Origin: Geobacteraceae bacterium
GTDB lineage: Bacteria > Desulfobacterota > Desulfuromonadia > Desulfuromonadales > Geopsychrobacteraceae
Length of the DNA stretch: 7,449 bases
Assembly: GCA_027064785.1 (NCBI GenBank)
Contig: JAMOPE010000377.1
Coordinates: forward strand, 1-7,449
Reading direction: 5' to 3'
Shown here: in pieces, positions 1 to 6,918 of the stretch
Layout of the letters: each line of letters begins with the position of its first letter
How positions within the stretch are numbered: the first letter of the stretch is position 1
Made by a program: the position numbers and the translations under genes
Notes under the pieces: generated by a model
What the model saw: the letters and a program-made list of their open reading frames with translations, nothing else
The model's database searches: none
Told to the model about the DNA's origin: nothing

Positions 1-1029
1 AATCCCGCAAAAATTGTCAAAATTGCCGAACAAATGCCGCATGTTGTCTCAGCAGCCCCGTTTGTTTCAAAAGAGGCAATGCTGTTGTCGCAGGGGAATG
101 TCTCGGCTGTCAGCGTCAAAGGGATCGATTCTGCCCACAAGATTCTGGCCCAGCCTCTGCTCACTCTTGATGGGCAGCCTGTAACGGAGACCTTTTTCTC
201 AACTGATGCGACCCGCCCGGGAATCATCATCGGACTCGATACGGCCAGCAGTCTTGGTGTCAGCGTCGGTGATTCGATTAATGTGATTCCGCCGTTATTT
301 ACCATGACCCCCTTTGGAATGATTCCGAAGATGAAACCGTTTCAGGTCGTCGCTATCTTTGAAAAACAGAGTAGTCTTGTCGACAGTTTTTATGCCTATA
401 TCCCGATCAGTGTTGCGCAGTCTTTTTTTGGTATGGGGGATGTTGTTAGCGGGATTGAGCTGGAAGTCGATCGTTATGATGTCGCTCCAGAGGTTGCGGA
501 CGCCTTGAGTGCTCAGCTCGAATTCCCGACAATTGTTCGGCCGTGGCAGAGTATTTACGGCTCATTTCTGTCGGCACTTAAACTTGAAAAACTTGGTTTA
601 TTTATCATCCTTGGCATCATTGTCCTGGTCGCTGCTTTCAACATTGCAACGACGCTCATCATGGTGGTGATGGAAAAGAATCGTGACATTGCTATATTGC
701 GTGCGATGGGGGCGAATGCCCGCAGTATTATGAAGATCTTCATGATGGAAGGTTTCGTCATCGGAACCCTTGGAACCGGGCTGGGAACAGCTCTTGGTGT
801 GCTGCTGGCAACGTACGCTGATGTCACCATTAAATTTCTTGAGCGGACATTCGGTATTCGCATTTTCGATCAGGCTGTTTACGGAATGAAGCACTTCCCG
901 TCCGATATTGTGATCAGTGATGTGGTCGTTGTCATGGTTATGGCGATGAGTATCTGCCTGCTGGCAACAATCTATCCGGCATGGCGGGCATCCCGACTCG
1001 ATCCGACTGAGGCGTTGCGCTATGAGTAG
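1..1029 (+). CDS. Lipoprotein-releasing ABC transporter membrane subunit (LolC/LolE family), 5'-truncated
   Basis: Inner-membrane permease that, with LolD, extracts mature lipoproteins from the inner membrane and passes them to the periplasmic carrier LolA. The frame is open from base 1, so the gene starts before the window; 342 residues are visible, and the first in-frame ATG at 34 is internal. Visible residues 1 to about 195 are the periplasmic (MacB-like core) domain. They are followed by an FtsX-type membrane domain with hydrophobic segments near 198-224, 248-272 and 303-325. The first transmembrane helix must lie upstream. The cytoplasmic motif EKNRDIAILRAMGA (225-238) is the typical LolC/E coupling helix that contacts the ATPase, and the tail PAWRASRLDPTEALRYE is also characteristic. 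LolC and LolE cannot be separated from this fragment, and some lineages have one hybrid subunit. The stop overlaps the lolD start by 8 nt. Confidence 0.93.
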   Translation, partial: NPAKIVKIAEQMPHVVSAAPFVSKEAMLLSQGNVSAVSVKGIDSAHKILAQPLLTLDGQPVTETFFSTDATRPGIIIGLDTASSLGVSVGDSINVIPPLFTMTPFGMIPKMKPFQVVAIFEKQSSLVDSFYAYIPISVAQSFFGMGDVVSGIELEVDRYDVAPEVADALSAQLEFPTIVRPWQSIYGSFLSALKLEKLGLFIILGIIVLVAAFNIATTLIMVVMEKNRDIAILRAMGANARSIMKIFMMEGFVIGTLGTGLGTALGVLLATYADVTIKFLERTFGIRIFDQAVYGMKHFPSDIVISDVVVVMVMAMSICLLATIYPAWRASRLDPTEALRYE

Positions 1030-1714
1030 TCAGGCCATGATCGAGGTTGTCGGACTGGGAAAAAGTTTTGCAACTCCCGGAGGAACAATCGATGTCCTGC
1101 ACGGTGTTGATCTGAAAATTGCAGCCGGGGAGAGAGTCGCTGTCATCGGGACATCGGGAGCCGGTAAAACAACGCTGATGCATATCCTCGGAGGACTGGA
1201 CCGTCCAACAACCGGGGATGTGAAGTTCGAAGGGAAAAGCCTTTTCTCTTTGCGTGGCGCAGAATTGGATGCTTTTCGCAACCAGACCATTGGATTTGTT
1301 TTTCAGTTTCATCAGTTACTTCAGGAATTCTCAGCCCTTGAAAATGTTGCGATGCCGTTGATGATCGGTGGCATGAAAAAAAATGATGCGACCGATAAGG
1401 CAGCTGTGATTCTTGAAGAGGTTGGTCTTGGTCACCGCTTGAGCCACAAGCCGGGGGCATTGTCCGGAGGGGAGCAGCAACGGGTCGCCGTTGCCCGGGC
1501 CCTGGTGAGAGGTCCGCAAATATTATTGGCTGATGAGCCGACGGGTAACCTTGACAGTGTGACATCAGCTGAAATTGTTGCGTTGTTAAATCAGATGCAT
1601 CAAACTCGCGGTTTGACGATGATTATTGTGACGCACAACAATGAATTGGCAGGGAGTCTCGATCGGGTTTTGCGGATCGATGACGGTCGACTGGTGGGGG
1701 ATAATTTAAATTGA
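1022..1714 (+). CDS. lolD: Lipoprotein-releasing system ATP-binding protein LolD
   Basis: Cytoplasmic ATPase of the Lol exporter; ATP hydrolysis drives lipoprotein release from the inner membrane. The 230-residue length is normal for the family. All ABC motifs are present: Walker A GTSGAGKTT (43-51), Q-loop glutamine Q95, signature LSGGEQQ (147-153), Walker B ILLADEP (167-173, with D171 and catalytic E172), D-loop NLD (176-178) and H-loop H205. The chosen ATG overlaps the end of the permease gene (ATGAGTAG) and has a GAGG ribosome site at 1009-1012, 9 nt upstream, so the two genes are probably translationally coupled. The next ATG, at 1037, has no properly spaced ribosome site. The MacB/FtsE branch has similar ATPases, but adjacency to a LolC/E permease and the envelope-gene context favour LolD. 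Confidence 0.96.
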   Translation: MSSQAMIEVVGLGKSFATPGGTIDVLHGVDLKIAAGERVAVIGTSGAGKTTLMHILGGLDRPTTGDVKFEGKSLFSLRGAELDAFRNQTIGFVFQFHQLLQEFSALENVAMPLMIGGMKKNDATDKAAVILEEVGLGHRLSHKPGALSGGEQQRVAVARALVRGPQILLADEPTGNLDSVTSAEIVALLNQMHQTRGLTMIIVTHNNELAGSLDRVLRIDDGRLVGDNLN

Positions 1715-1739
1715 TGTTATCAGGGCGATTTCCTATAAT
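1711..1739 (+). promoter_or_regulatory. Predicted sigma-70-type promoter for bamA and downstream genes
   Basis: A perfect -10 hexamer TATAAT (1734-1739) lies 17 nt downstream of TTGATG (1711-1716), which matches the -35 consensus TTGACA at four of six positions. The -35 box overlaps the lolD stop codon. Transcription would start near 1746 and give a leader of about 33 nt before bamA, carrying the GAGGG ribosome site (1768-1772). I infer that bamA, skp and the lpx genes can be transcribed independently of lolCD. The call rests on sequence match alone. Confidence 0.6.
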
Positions 1740-1778
1740 CGCACTCTTGTTTTTGAGTTTCTTCGCCGAGGGCTACGA

Positions 1779-4016
1779 ATGTTTAAGAAAATAGTATTGG
1801 TGGTTTTTCTGCTGGGGATTGCTGCGTCTGGGTTTGCTCAGGATATTCTTGTTTCTGACATACAGATTGAAGGCTTGAACCGTGTCGAAAAATCGAAAGC
1901 CTTAGCGGCGATTCCGATCAAACCCGGAGATACTGTAACCCTGGATCAGGTCGACAAGGCTGTCCACAGTATTTTTGCACTTGGTCGGTTTGATGATGTC
2001 TCTGCCGAACTGACAAAAGTTCAGGGGGCAAAAGTCCTCACGTTTGTTATTAAAGAACTACCGTTGATTCGCCGGGTCAGTTTTTCGGGCAATGATGAGC
2101 TTGCTGATAAGAAGCTTCGTCCCTTGGTTAAATTGCGAGTTCCGTCACTTTACAGCCGAGCTAAAGTCGACGAAAGTGTCCGTGAAATCAAGGACGCCTA
2201 TGCCGAGGATGGTTATCACGCTGCGAAAATTGTCCCGGAACTGATTACTGACACCAAGAATGAAGCGACCCTGACGTTTAATATAACAGAGGGTGGCAAG
2301 GTTCTGATCAGAGAAATTAAATTTGTCGGGAATACTGTTTTTGACAAAGGTGATCTGATGAAAAAGATAGAGACCAAAGAACGCTGGTGGCTATCTTGGA
2401 TAACCGATCGGGGTGCTTATCTTGAAGATACTATGGATCTCGATATTGAAAGGATTAAGGCTGCCTATCACGATGCTGGCTATCAGGATGTAAAAGTCAA
2501 ACCGGCTCAAGTGACTCTGGTTAAAGATGATTATCTCGATATTGTTATAGAAATTGATGAAGGCCCGCTGTATCGAGTTGGAGACGTCAAACTGAGTGGT
2601 GATTTGATGGCATCCGAAGCTGAACTCCTCAAAGTCGTAAGGTTACAAACAGGGAATGTTTTTAGCCGTAAAGTGCTGCATGACAGCATCGAAGCACTGA
2701 CCGACCTTTACGCCGACAGCGGCTATGCTTACGCCAACATTGTACCGGTCACCAAAAAAGACAAAAACAAGCTTTTGATCGATCTGACTCTGGATATAGA
2801 GCAGGGTTCGCAGGTTTATATTGAAAAGATCAAAATCCACGGTAATACAAAAACCCGCGATAAAGTTATTCGCCGGGAAATCCCAGTAACAGAGGGTGCT
2901 CTTTATAGTGCACGACGGGTTAAAAGTGCAAGCCGCCGGGTTCGTAATTTGGGTTTTTTTGAAGAGGTGAACGTCACAAACAAGCCCGGTTCTGATGATG
3001 AAAAGACCGTTCTTGATGTTGCTGTGACCGAAAAGCCAACCGGAACATTTTCTGTCGGTTTGGGCTATTCTTCAGCGGATAAATTGATGGCGCAAGGATC
3101 TGTTTCTCAGGACAACTTTATGGGGTACGGAATTAAAGTTGATCTCAGTGGTTCTTTTGGCTCCGTCAGTAACACCTATTCGCTGGGTGTTGTTGATCCC
3201 CATTTCCTTGATACCGACTGGACCCTTGGAGGTGAAGTTTATAAGTCTGCACGTGAGTATGATGATTACGATGATCACAGGTTAGGTGGTGCGATCAGAG
3301 CGGGTCATCCTGTGACCAGGAATTCGAAGGCATATCTGACTTATCGTTATGAGCAGCAGGAAATACTGAATATTGCGAGTACTGTTGATCCTGATGACCC
3401 GTGGATTCAAGCTGAAAAATCGACACTTTCATCTGTGACGGCGGAATGGGTGCGTAACAGCACCGATTTTTATCAGGATCCGAGTACGGGTGGTATTTCG
3501 AAGGTTAGCCTTGAGTATGCGGGGTTAGGTGGAACTGAAAACTTTGTTAAGACAATTGCTGAACACCGTCATTTTTTCCCGTTGTTCTGGGGAACAGTTT
3601 TTTCTATCCATGGGGAAGTGGGATATGTTGTTTCAACGGATGATGATGACGTTTCTATCACTGAAAAATTTTTTCTCGGGGGTATCCGCACAATTCGTGG
3701 GTTTAAAAACCGTGAGGTGGGCCCGACTGATGCTGGGGGGAATTATATTGGTGGTGAAAAAATGGGGTATTTCAATTTTGAGTATCTGTTCCCAATCTAT
3801 AAAGATCTGGGGTTGAAGGGGGTTCTGTTTTACGATACCGGAAATGCTTGGTCTGATGATGAACAATATTTTTCAGATATGCGTAACAGTGCCGGTGCCG
3901 GTGTACGCTGGCAGAGCCCGATGGGACCGTTACGTTTTGAGTGGGGATATAACCTTTCACCGCGTGAAGGTGAAAAACAATCAATCTTTGAATTTACTAT
4001 AGGAAAAGCCTTTTAA
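1779..4016 (+). CDS. bamA: Outer membrane protein assembly factor BamA (Omp85 family)
   Basis: Central outer-membrane component of the Bam machine, which folds and inserts beta-barrel proteins. The 745-residue protein has a signal peptide (basic MFKK start, hydrophobic stretch, likely cleavage after GFA at residue 20). Five POTRA repeats follow, at roughly 22-92, 93-172, 173-262, 263-343 and 344-420, most opening with a strand ending in a GN or SG turn (SFSGN, KFVGN, KLSGD, KIHGN). The 16-strand barrel starts near 423. The conserved loop-6 motif appears as IRGF (639-642), and the protein ends in a barrel-type beta-signal with a terminal phenylalanine (F745). The start is supported by GAGGG at 1768-1772 with 6-nt spacing. 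The full POTRA set and the skp neighbour argue against TamA or other Omp85 members. It is followed after 23 nt by skp. Confidence 0.97.
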   Translation: MFKKIVLVVFLLGIAASGFAQDILVSDIQIEGLNRVEKSKALAAIPIKPGDTVTLDQVDKAVHSIFALGRFDDVSAELTKVQGAKVLTFVIKELPLIRRVSFSGNDELADKKLRPLVKLRVPSLYSRAKVDESVREIKDAYAEDGYHAAKIVPELITDTKNEATLTFNITEGGKVLIREIKFVGNTVFDKGDLMKKIETKERWWLSWITDRGAYLEDTMDLDIERIKAAYHDAGYQDVKVKPAQVTLVKDDYLDIVIEIDEGPLYRVGDVKLSGDLMASEAELLKVVRLQTGNVFSRKVLHDSIEALTDLYADSGYAYANIVPVTKKDKNKLLIDLTLDIEQGSQVYIEKIKIHGNTKTRDKVIRREIPVTEGALYSARRVKSASRRVRNLGFFEEVNVTNKPGSDDEKTVLDVAVTEKPTGTFSVGLGYSSADKLMAQGSVSQDNFMGYGIKVDLSGSFGSVSNTYSLGVVDPHFLDTDWTLGGEVYKSAREYDDYDDHRLGGAIRAGHPVTRNSKAYLTYRYEQQEILNIASTVDPDDPWIQAEKSTLSSVTAEWVRNSTDFYQDPSTGGISKVSLEYAGLGGTENFVKTIAEHRHFFPLFWGTVFSIHGEVGYVVSTDDDDVSITEKFFLGGIRTIRGFKNREVGPTDAGGNYIGGEKMGYFNFEYLFPIYKDLGLKGVLFYDTGNAWSDDEQYFSDMRNSAGAGVRWQSPMGPLRFEWGYNLSPREGEKQSIFEFTIGKAF

Positions 4017-4039
4017 CGGTTTCATTACAGGAGAAAATT

Positions 4040-4555
4040 ATGAAAAAAATAACTATTGCCTTGGTCGCCCTTCTTTTATTTGCTGCTCCTGCTTTTGCAG
4101 CAACAAAAATTGCAACTGTTGATTTGCAAAAAGCACTGAACCTGTCAAAAGCCGGTGCTGCTGCTAAGGCTGAGATTGCAGCACAGGCTAAAGAGATGGA
4201 AACAGAATTTAAAATTAAGCAGGGTGAGTTTTTGAAGCTTAAGGGCGAGCTTGAAAAACAAGCTGCCTTATTGTCTGATACGGCTAAAGAAGAAAAAATT
4301 AAAGAGTATCAAAAGAGTGCCACTGAACTGCAGCAGTTTAAGCAAAATGCGCAGCGTAAGTTACAACAGGAGGATGGTAAACGGACTCAGTCAATTCTGA
4401 AGGAACTCTCTGCACTCTTGAAAAAATTTGGGAAGGACGGTGGCTATACGCTGATTGTCGAACGTAGTGAAGGTGGCGTTGTCTATTCTGCTGATAGTGT
4501 TGATGATTTGACCGACAAATTGATTGAGGCATATGACGCCAGTAAAAAGAAATAA
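4040..4555 (+). CDS. skp: Periplasmic chaperone Skp/OmpH family
   Basis: Periplasmic holdase that binds unfolded outer-membrane proteins after Sec export and keeps them soluble for BamA; family members are trimers with long coiled-coil arms. The 171-residue product has a clear signal peptide, with likely cleavage after AFA at residue 20. The mature protein opens with TKIATVDLQKAL, the usual first strand of the family. Residues about 35-130 are highly charged and rich in K, E, Q and A, as expected for the helical arms. The C-terminal part (about 135-170) returns to the small body domain and ends in KKK. An AGGAG site at 4029-4033 lies 6 nt before the ATG. Position between bamA and lpxD is the classic one. 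Sequence identity in this family is low, so the call depends on architecture and context together. Confidence 0.93.
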   Translation: MKKITIALVALLLFAAPAFAATKIATVDLQKALNLSKAGAAAKAEIAAQAKEMETEFKIKQGEFLKLKGELEKQAALLSDTAKEEKIKEYQKSATELQQFKQNAQRKLQQEDGKRTQSILKELSALLKKFGKDGGYTLIVERSEGGVVYSADSVDDLTDKLIEAYDASKKK

Positions 4556-4581
4556 ATAACTTTTTTGAGTAGAGACGCTAT

Positions 4582-5619
4582 ATGGCAAAATTAGAACAAC
4601 TGGCAGAACTGGTCGGCGGTGAGGTGATTGGTGATTACGATCTGGAAATTTCCCGGGTTGCCCCAATCGATCAGGCGCAGCAGGGAGATATTACGTTTGT
4701 TGCTAACTCGAAATATCTTTCGCAGTTAGCAATGTGTCAAGCTTCAGCGGTTATCGTTACTCCGGGGACTGCAGTTGACGGGCCGAGCTTGATCGTTTGC
4801 AAAAATCCCTATCTCGCTTTTGCTAAGATCCTCTCGTTTTTACAGGCTCCGAAACTTCCTGTCAAAGGGGTGATGCCGGGGGCTACAGTTTCTGAGTCTG
4901 CTGAAGTTGACGCTGCTGCCACGATATATTCCGGTTGTGTTGTTGGTGACCGGGTGAAAATCGGTGCCGGAACAACACTGTACCCGGGTGTTGTTGTCTA
5001 TGCTGATGTCAGCATTGGTGAGGACTGTGTTCTTCATGGTCATTCGATTGTACGTGAAGGATGTCAGCTGAAAAATAGAGTGATTTTGCAGCCTGCTGCT
5101 GTGATCGGTTCCGATGGTTTTGGTTTTGCACCGGATGGCAGCAGTTACTACAAAATCCCGCAAGTTGGTATTGTTGTCCTAGAGGATGATGTCGAAATTG
5201 GGGCCTGTAGTTGTGTTGATCGAGCTGCTCTTGGTGTAACAACCATCCGCCGCGGAACAAAGCTCGATAATTTGGTTCAAATCGGTCATAACGTTGATCT
5301 CGGTGAAGATTGCATTATAGTTTCACAAAGTGGTATTGCCGGTAGCACGAAGATTGGCAATCACTGCACGTTTGGCGGACAATCTGCGGCAGCAGGTCAT
5401 ATAAAAATTGGTGACAATGTCATGATTGGTGCCAGAGGTGGGGCGAGTAGCAATGTGGATCCTAATCAGATCTTGTCAGGTGTTCCCCTGATGCCACACA
5501 AGCAGTGGCTACGTGCGACAATGTCTCTACCGAAGCTGCCGGAAATGCGTAAAGAAATGCAAAAAATGAAAAAGCGTCTGGATGAACTCGAAACGCTGTT
5601 GAAGGAGAATGAAAAATGA
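4582..5619 (+). CDS. lpxD: UDP-3-O-acylglucosamine N-acyltransferase LpxD
   Basis: Third step of lipid A synthesis: transfers an (R)-3-hydroxyacyl chain from ACP to the 2-amine of UDP-3-O-acyl-glucosamine, in the cytoplasm as a homotrimer. The 345 residues fit the family. Residues 1 to about 95 are the uridine-binding domain, with the typical NPYLAFAK (75-82). About 100-290 is a left-handed beta-helix of hexapeptide repeats. The catalytic histidine is H236 in QIGHNV, equivalent to E. coli H239, and H273 in AAGHIKI matches E. coli H276. Residues 318-345 form a charged C-terminal helix rich in K, E and M. G287 aligns with the E. coli acyl-chain ruler M290. The start lies 26 nt after skp, with only a weak AGAG ribosome site (4571-4574). 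The stop overlaps the fabZ start as ATGA. Confidence 0.96.
   Translation: MAKLEQLAELVGGEVIGDYDLEISRVAPIDQAQQGDITFVANSKYLSQLAMCQASAVIVTPGTAVDGPSLIVCKNPYLAFAKILSFLQAPKLPVKGVMPGATVSESAEVDAAATIYSGCVVGDRVKIGAGTTLYPGVVVYADVSIGEDCVLHGHSIVREGCQLKNRVILQPAAVIGSDGFGFAPDGSSYYKIPQVGIVVLEDDVEIGACSCVDRAALGVTTIRRGTKLDNLVQIGHNVDLGEDCIIVSQSGIAGSTKIGNHCTFGGQSAAAGHIKIGDNVMIGARGGASSNVDPNQILSGVPLMPHKQWLRATMSLPKLPEMRKEMQKMKKRLDELETLLKENEK
5603..5607 (+). promoter_or_regulatory. Ribosome binding site of fabZ
   Basis: AGGAG inside the end of lpxD, 8 nt before the ATG at 5616. It decides the fabZ start: the in-frame ATG at 5625 would be 17 nt away. Confidence 0.75.
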
Positions 5620-6053
5620 TTGTCATGAATATTCAGCAAATTATGAAAACCTTACCACACCGCTATCCTTTTCTTCTGGTCGATCGGATCGAAGAGATTG
5701 AAGAGGGTGTCAAGGTCAACGGTTTTAAAAATGTCACGGTCAATGAGCCGTTTTTTCAGGGGCATTTCCCTGACCATCCGATTATGCCGGGTGTTTTAAT
5801 TGTTGAGGCAATGGCCCAGGTTGGTGGAGCGTATGTGACGATCCTCGATGATATCGGTAGTGATCAGGTGACCTATTTTGTCGGTATCGACAAAGCCCGC
5901 TTCCGTAAGCCGGTACTGCCCGGTGATGTTTTGCGGATGGAGCTTGAGTTGCTTTCCAGGCGACGTGGCATCTATCAATTCAAAGGGATTGCCTACGTTG
6001 GTGATACCAAGGTAGCAGAAGCGGAACTCAAGGCGACCTTTGCTGCTAAGTAA
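5616..6053 (+). CDS. fabZ: 3-hydroxyacyl-[acyl-carrier-protein] dehydratase FabZ
   Basis: Hot-dog-fold enzyme of type II fatty acid synthesis that dehydrates (R)-3-hydroxyacyl-ACP to trans-2-enoyl-ACP. It competes with LpxA and LpxD for the same substrate pool, which gives biological sense to its place between them. The 145-residue protein has the early family motif LPHRYPFLLVDRI (13-25). The catalytic pair is H50 in QGHFPDHPIMPG and E64 in VEAMAQ, placed as in characterised FabZ. It starts inside the lpxD stop (ATGA, 5616-5619), so translational coupling is likely. FabA is the main alternative, but that family is longer (about 170 aa) and has Asp in place of the active-site Glu. Confidence 0.97.
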   Translation: MIVMNIQQIMKTLPHRYPFLLVDRIEEIEEGVKVNGFKNVTVNEPFFQGHFPDHPIMPGVLIVEAMAQVGGAYVTILDDIGSDQVTYFVGIDKARFRKPVLPGDVLRMELELLSRRRGIYQFKGIAYVGDTKVAEAELKATFAAK

Positions 6054-6054
6054 T

Positions 6055-6058
6055 GGAG
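6055..6058 (+). promoter_or_regulatory. Ribosome binding site of lpxA
   Basis: GGAG starting 2 nt after the fabZ stop and 5 nt before the ATG at 6064. It supports that ATG over the in-frame TTG at 6040, which would add eight residues (MLLSNGDK) unlike any family N-terminus. Confidence 0.75.
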
Positions 6059-6063
6059 ATAAG

Positions 6064-6837
6064 ATGATTCATTCAACGGCAATTATTGCACCCGGAGCAG
6101 AGCTAGATTCTACAGTGACAGTTGGTCCCTATGCGGTTATTGGTGAGCACGTTAAAATTGGTGCCGGAACCTCTATTGGCCCTCATACCGTCATCGAGGG
6201 TCGGACTGAAATTGGTTGCGACAATCAAATATTTCAGTTTGCATCGATAGGTGCGATCCCCCAGGATTTAAAGTTTGCCGGTGAAGTATCATATCTTAAA
6301 ATAGGTGACCGTAACCGCATCCGTGAATTTGTCACAATGCACCTTGGAACTGAGGATGGCTGTGGCGTTACGACGATTGGTGATGACAACCTGTTTATGG
6401 CGTACTCTCATGTTGCGCATGACTGTATTGTCAAAAATCATGTTATCCTGGCAAATGCTGCGACTCTCGCTGGACACGTTGAAGTTGACGATTTTGCAAT
6501 TCTCGGTGGTTTGAGCGCTGTCCATCAGTTTGCCCGGATTGGTTGCCATGTTATGGCAAGTGGCGGTTCGATGATTGGTCAGGACATCGTGCCTTACGCG
6601 ATTGTTCAGGGTGATCGCGCCAAAGTGGTCGGGTTGAATTTGATTGGTCTGAAACGCCGTGGTTTCAGCTCTGAGGCTCTATCAAATATCAAAAAGATGT
6701 ACAAACTGGTTTTCCGTACAAATCTGAAACTTGAAGAGGCCATCGCACAGTTGGAAGAGCAGTTCGATAAGTCTGCTCCAGAGGTTGCAACATATCTCGA
6801 TTTTCTCAATAAAAGTGAGCGCGGTCTAGCAAGATAA
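6064..6837 (+). CDS. lpxA: UDP-N-acetylglucosamine O-acyltransferase LpxA
   Basis: First step of lipid A synthesis: reversible transfer of an (R)-3-hydroxyacyl chain from ACP to the 3-position of UDP-GlcNAc, in the cytoplasm as a homotrimer. From the ATG at 6064 the protein is 257 residues, against 262 in E. coli. Residues 1 to about 185 are hexapeptide repeats forming a beta-helix; the rest is the helical C-terminal domain with GLKRRGFS (195-202) and the terminal RGLAR. Catalytic H119 in AHDC corresponds to E. coli H125; H138 in LAGHV and H154 in AVHQF match H144 and H160. G167 aligns with the E. coli G173 ruler residue. The gene sits 10 nt after fabZ. Some lineages use LpxA on the 3-amino sugar UDP-GlcNAc3N; the sequence alone does not exclude that. 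Confidence 0.96.
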   Translation: MIHSTAIIAPGAELDSTVTVGPYAVIGEHVKIGAGTSIGPHTVIEGRTEIGCDNQIFQFASIGAIPQDLKFAGEVSYLKIGDRNRIREFVTMHLGTEDGCGVTTIGDDNLFMAYSHVAHDCIVKNHVILANAATLAGHVEVDDFAILGGLSAVHQFARIGCHVMASGGSMIGQDIVPYAIVQGDRAKVVGLNLIGLKRRGFSSEALSNIKKMYKLVFRTNLKLEEAIAQLEEQFDKSAPEVATYLDFLNKSERGLAR

Positions 6838-6872
6838 TGACAGGCACCATAGATATCAGAAAGCAAAAGTAG
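6837..6872 (+). other. Possible 11-codon leader ORF at the lpxA-lpxB junction
   Basis: An ATG overlaps the lpxA stop as TAATG (6835-6839) and opens an ORF encoding MTGTIDIRKQK, ending in TAG at 6870-6872. There is no clear ribosome site of its own, so it could only be read by ribosomes reinitiating after lpxA. Its stop codon supplies the two-base bulge (6870-6871) and first inner-stem base (6872) of the hairpin that follows, so a terminating ribosome there would block the hairpin. Whether it is translated is unknown and it could be chance. Confidence 0.2.
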
Positions 6873-6904
6873 CGAGATCCGAATGGCTCTCGCCTTTTGT
6901 TTTT
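6864..6904 (+). terminator. Rho-independent terminator-like hairpin between lpxA and lpxB
   Basis: Outer stem CAAAAG (6864-6869) pairs with CTTTTG (6894-6899). After a two-base bulge (TA), inner stem GCGAGA (6872-6877) pairs with TCTCGC (6888-6893). One T/C mismatch then leads to CC (6879-6880) with GG (6885-6886) around a GAAT loop. The hairpin is followed by TTTTT (6900-6904), with a further TTTT inside the 3' arm, giving a U-rich tail. The A-rich 5' arm means it could also work on the opposite strand. It ends only 14 nt before the lpxB ATG, so lpxB must be reached by read-through or the element acts as an attenuator. Confidence 0.75.
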
Positions 6905-6918
6905 ATGGTGGGGATAGC

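Noticed and set aside
34..36. ATG at 34 as the start of the LolC/E gene.
   Set aside because: The frame stays open to base 1 and the protein from 34 lacks the N-terminal transmembrane helix and the start of the periplasmic domain, so the gene begins before the window.
1143..1565. 140-codon antisense ORF across lolD, with others at 938-1312 and 1030-1290.
   Set aside because: They lie opposite highly conserved lolD or lolC/E coding sequence, resemble no family I recognise and have no operon context; they are shadows of the real genes.
3529..3816. 95-codon + strand ORF in another frame inside bamA.
   Set aside because: It overlaps the conserved barrel region of bamA, including the IRGF motif, and has no recognisable product.
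4544..4566. AAAAAG/CTTTTT inverted repeat with a T run between skp and lpxD, considered as a terminator.
   Set aside because: The stem is almost all A-T with a 10-nt loop and would be too weak to stop transcription; the downstream genes are plainly in the same unit.
6040..6063. Upstream in-frame TTG start for lpxA, adding eight residues.
   Set aside because: It overlaps the end of fabZ and lacks a good ribosome site. The ATG at 6064 has GGAG 5 nt upstream and gives the normal family N-terminus.
6827..6855. Possible promoter for lpxB (TAGCAA, 17 nt, TAGATA).
   Set aside because: The -35 box matches only three of six positions, and any transcript would meet the terminator-like hairpin at once.
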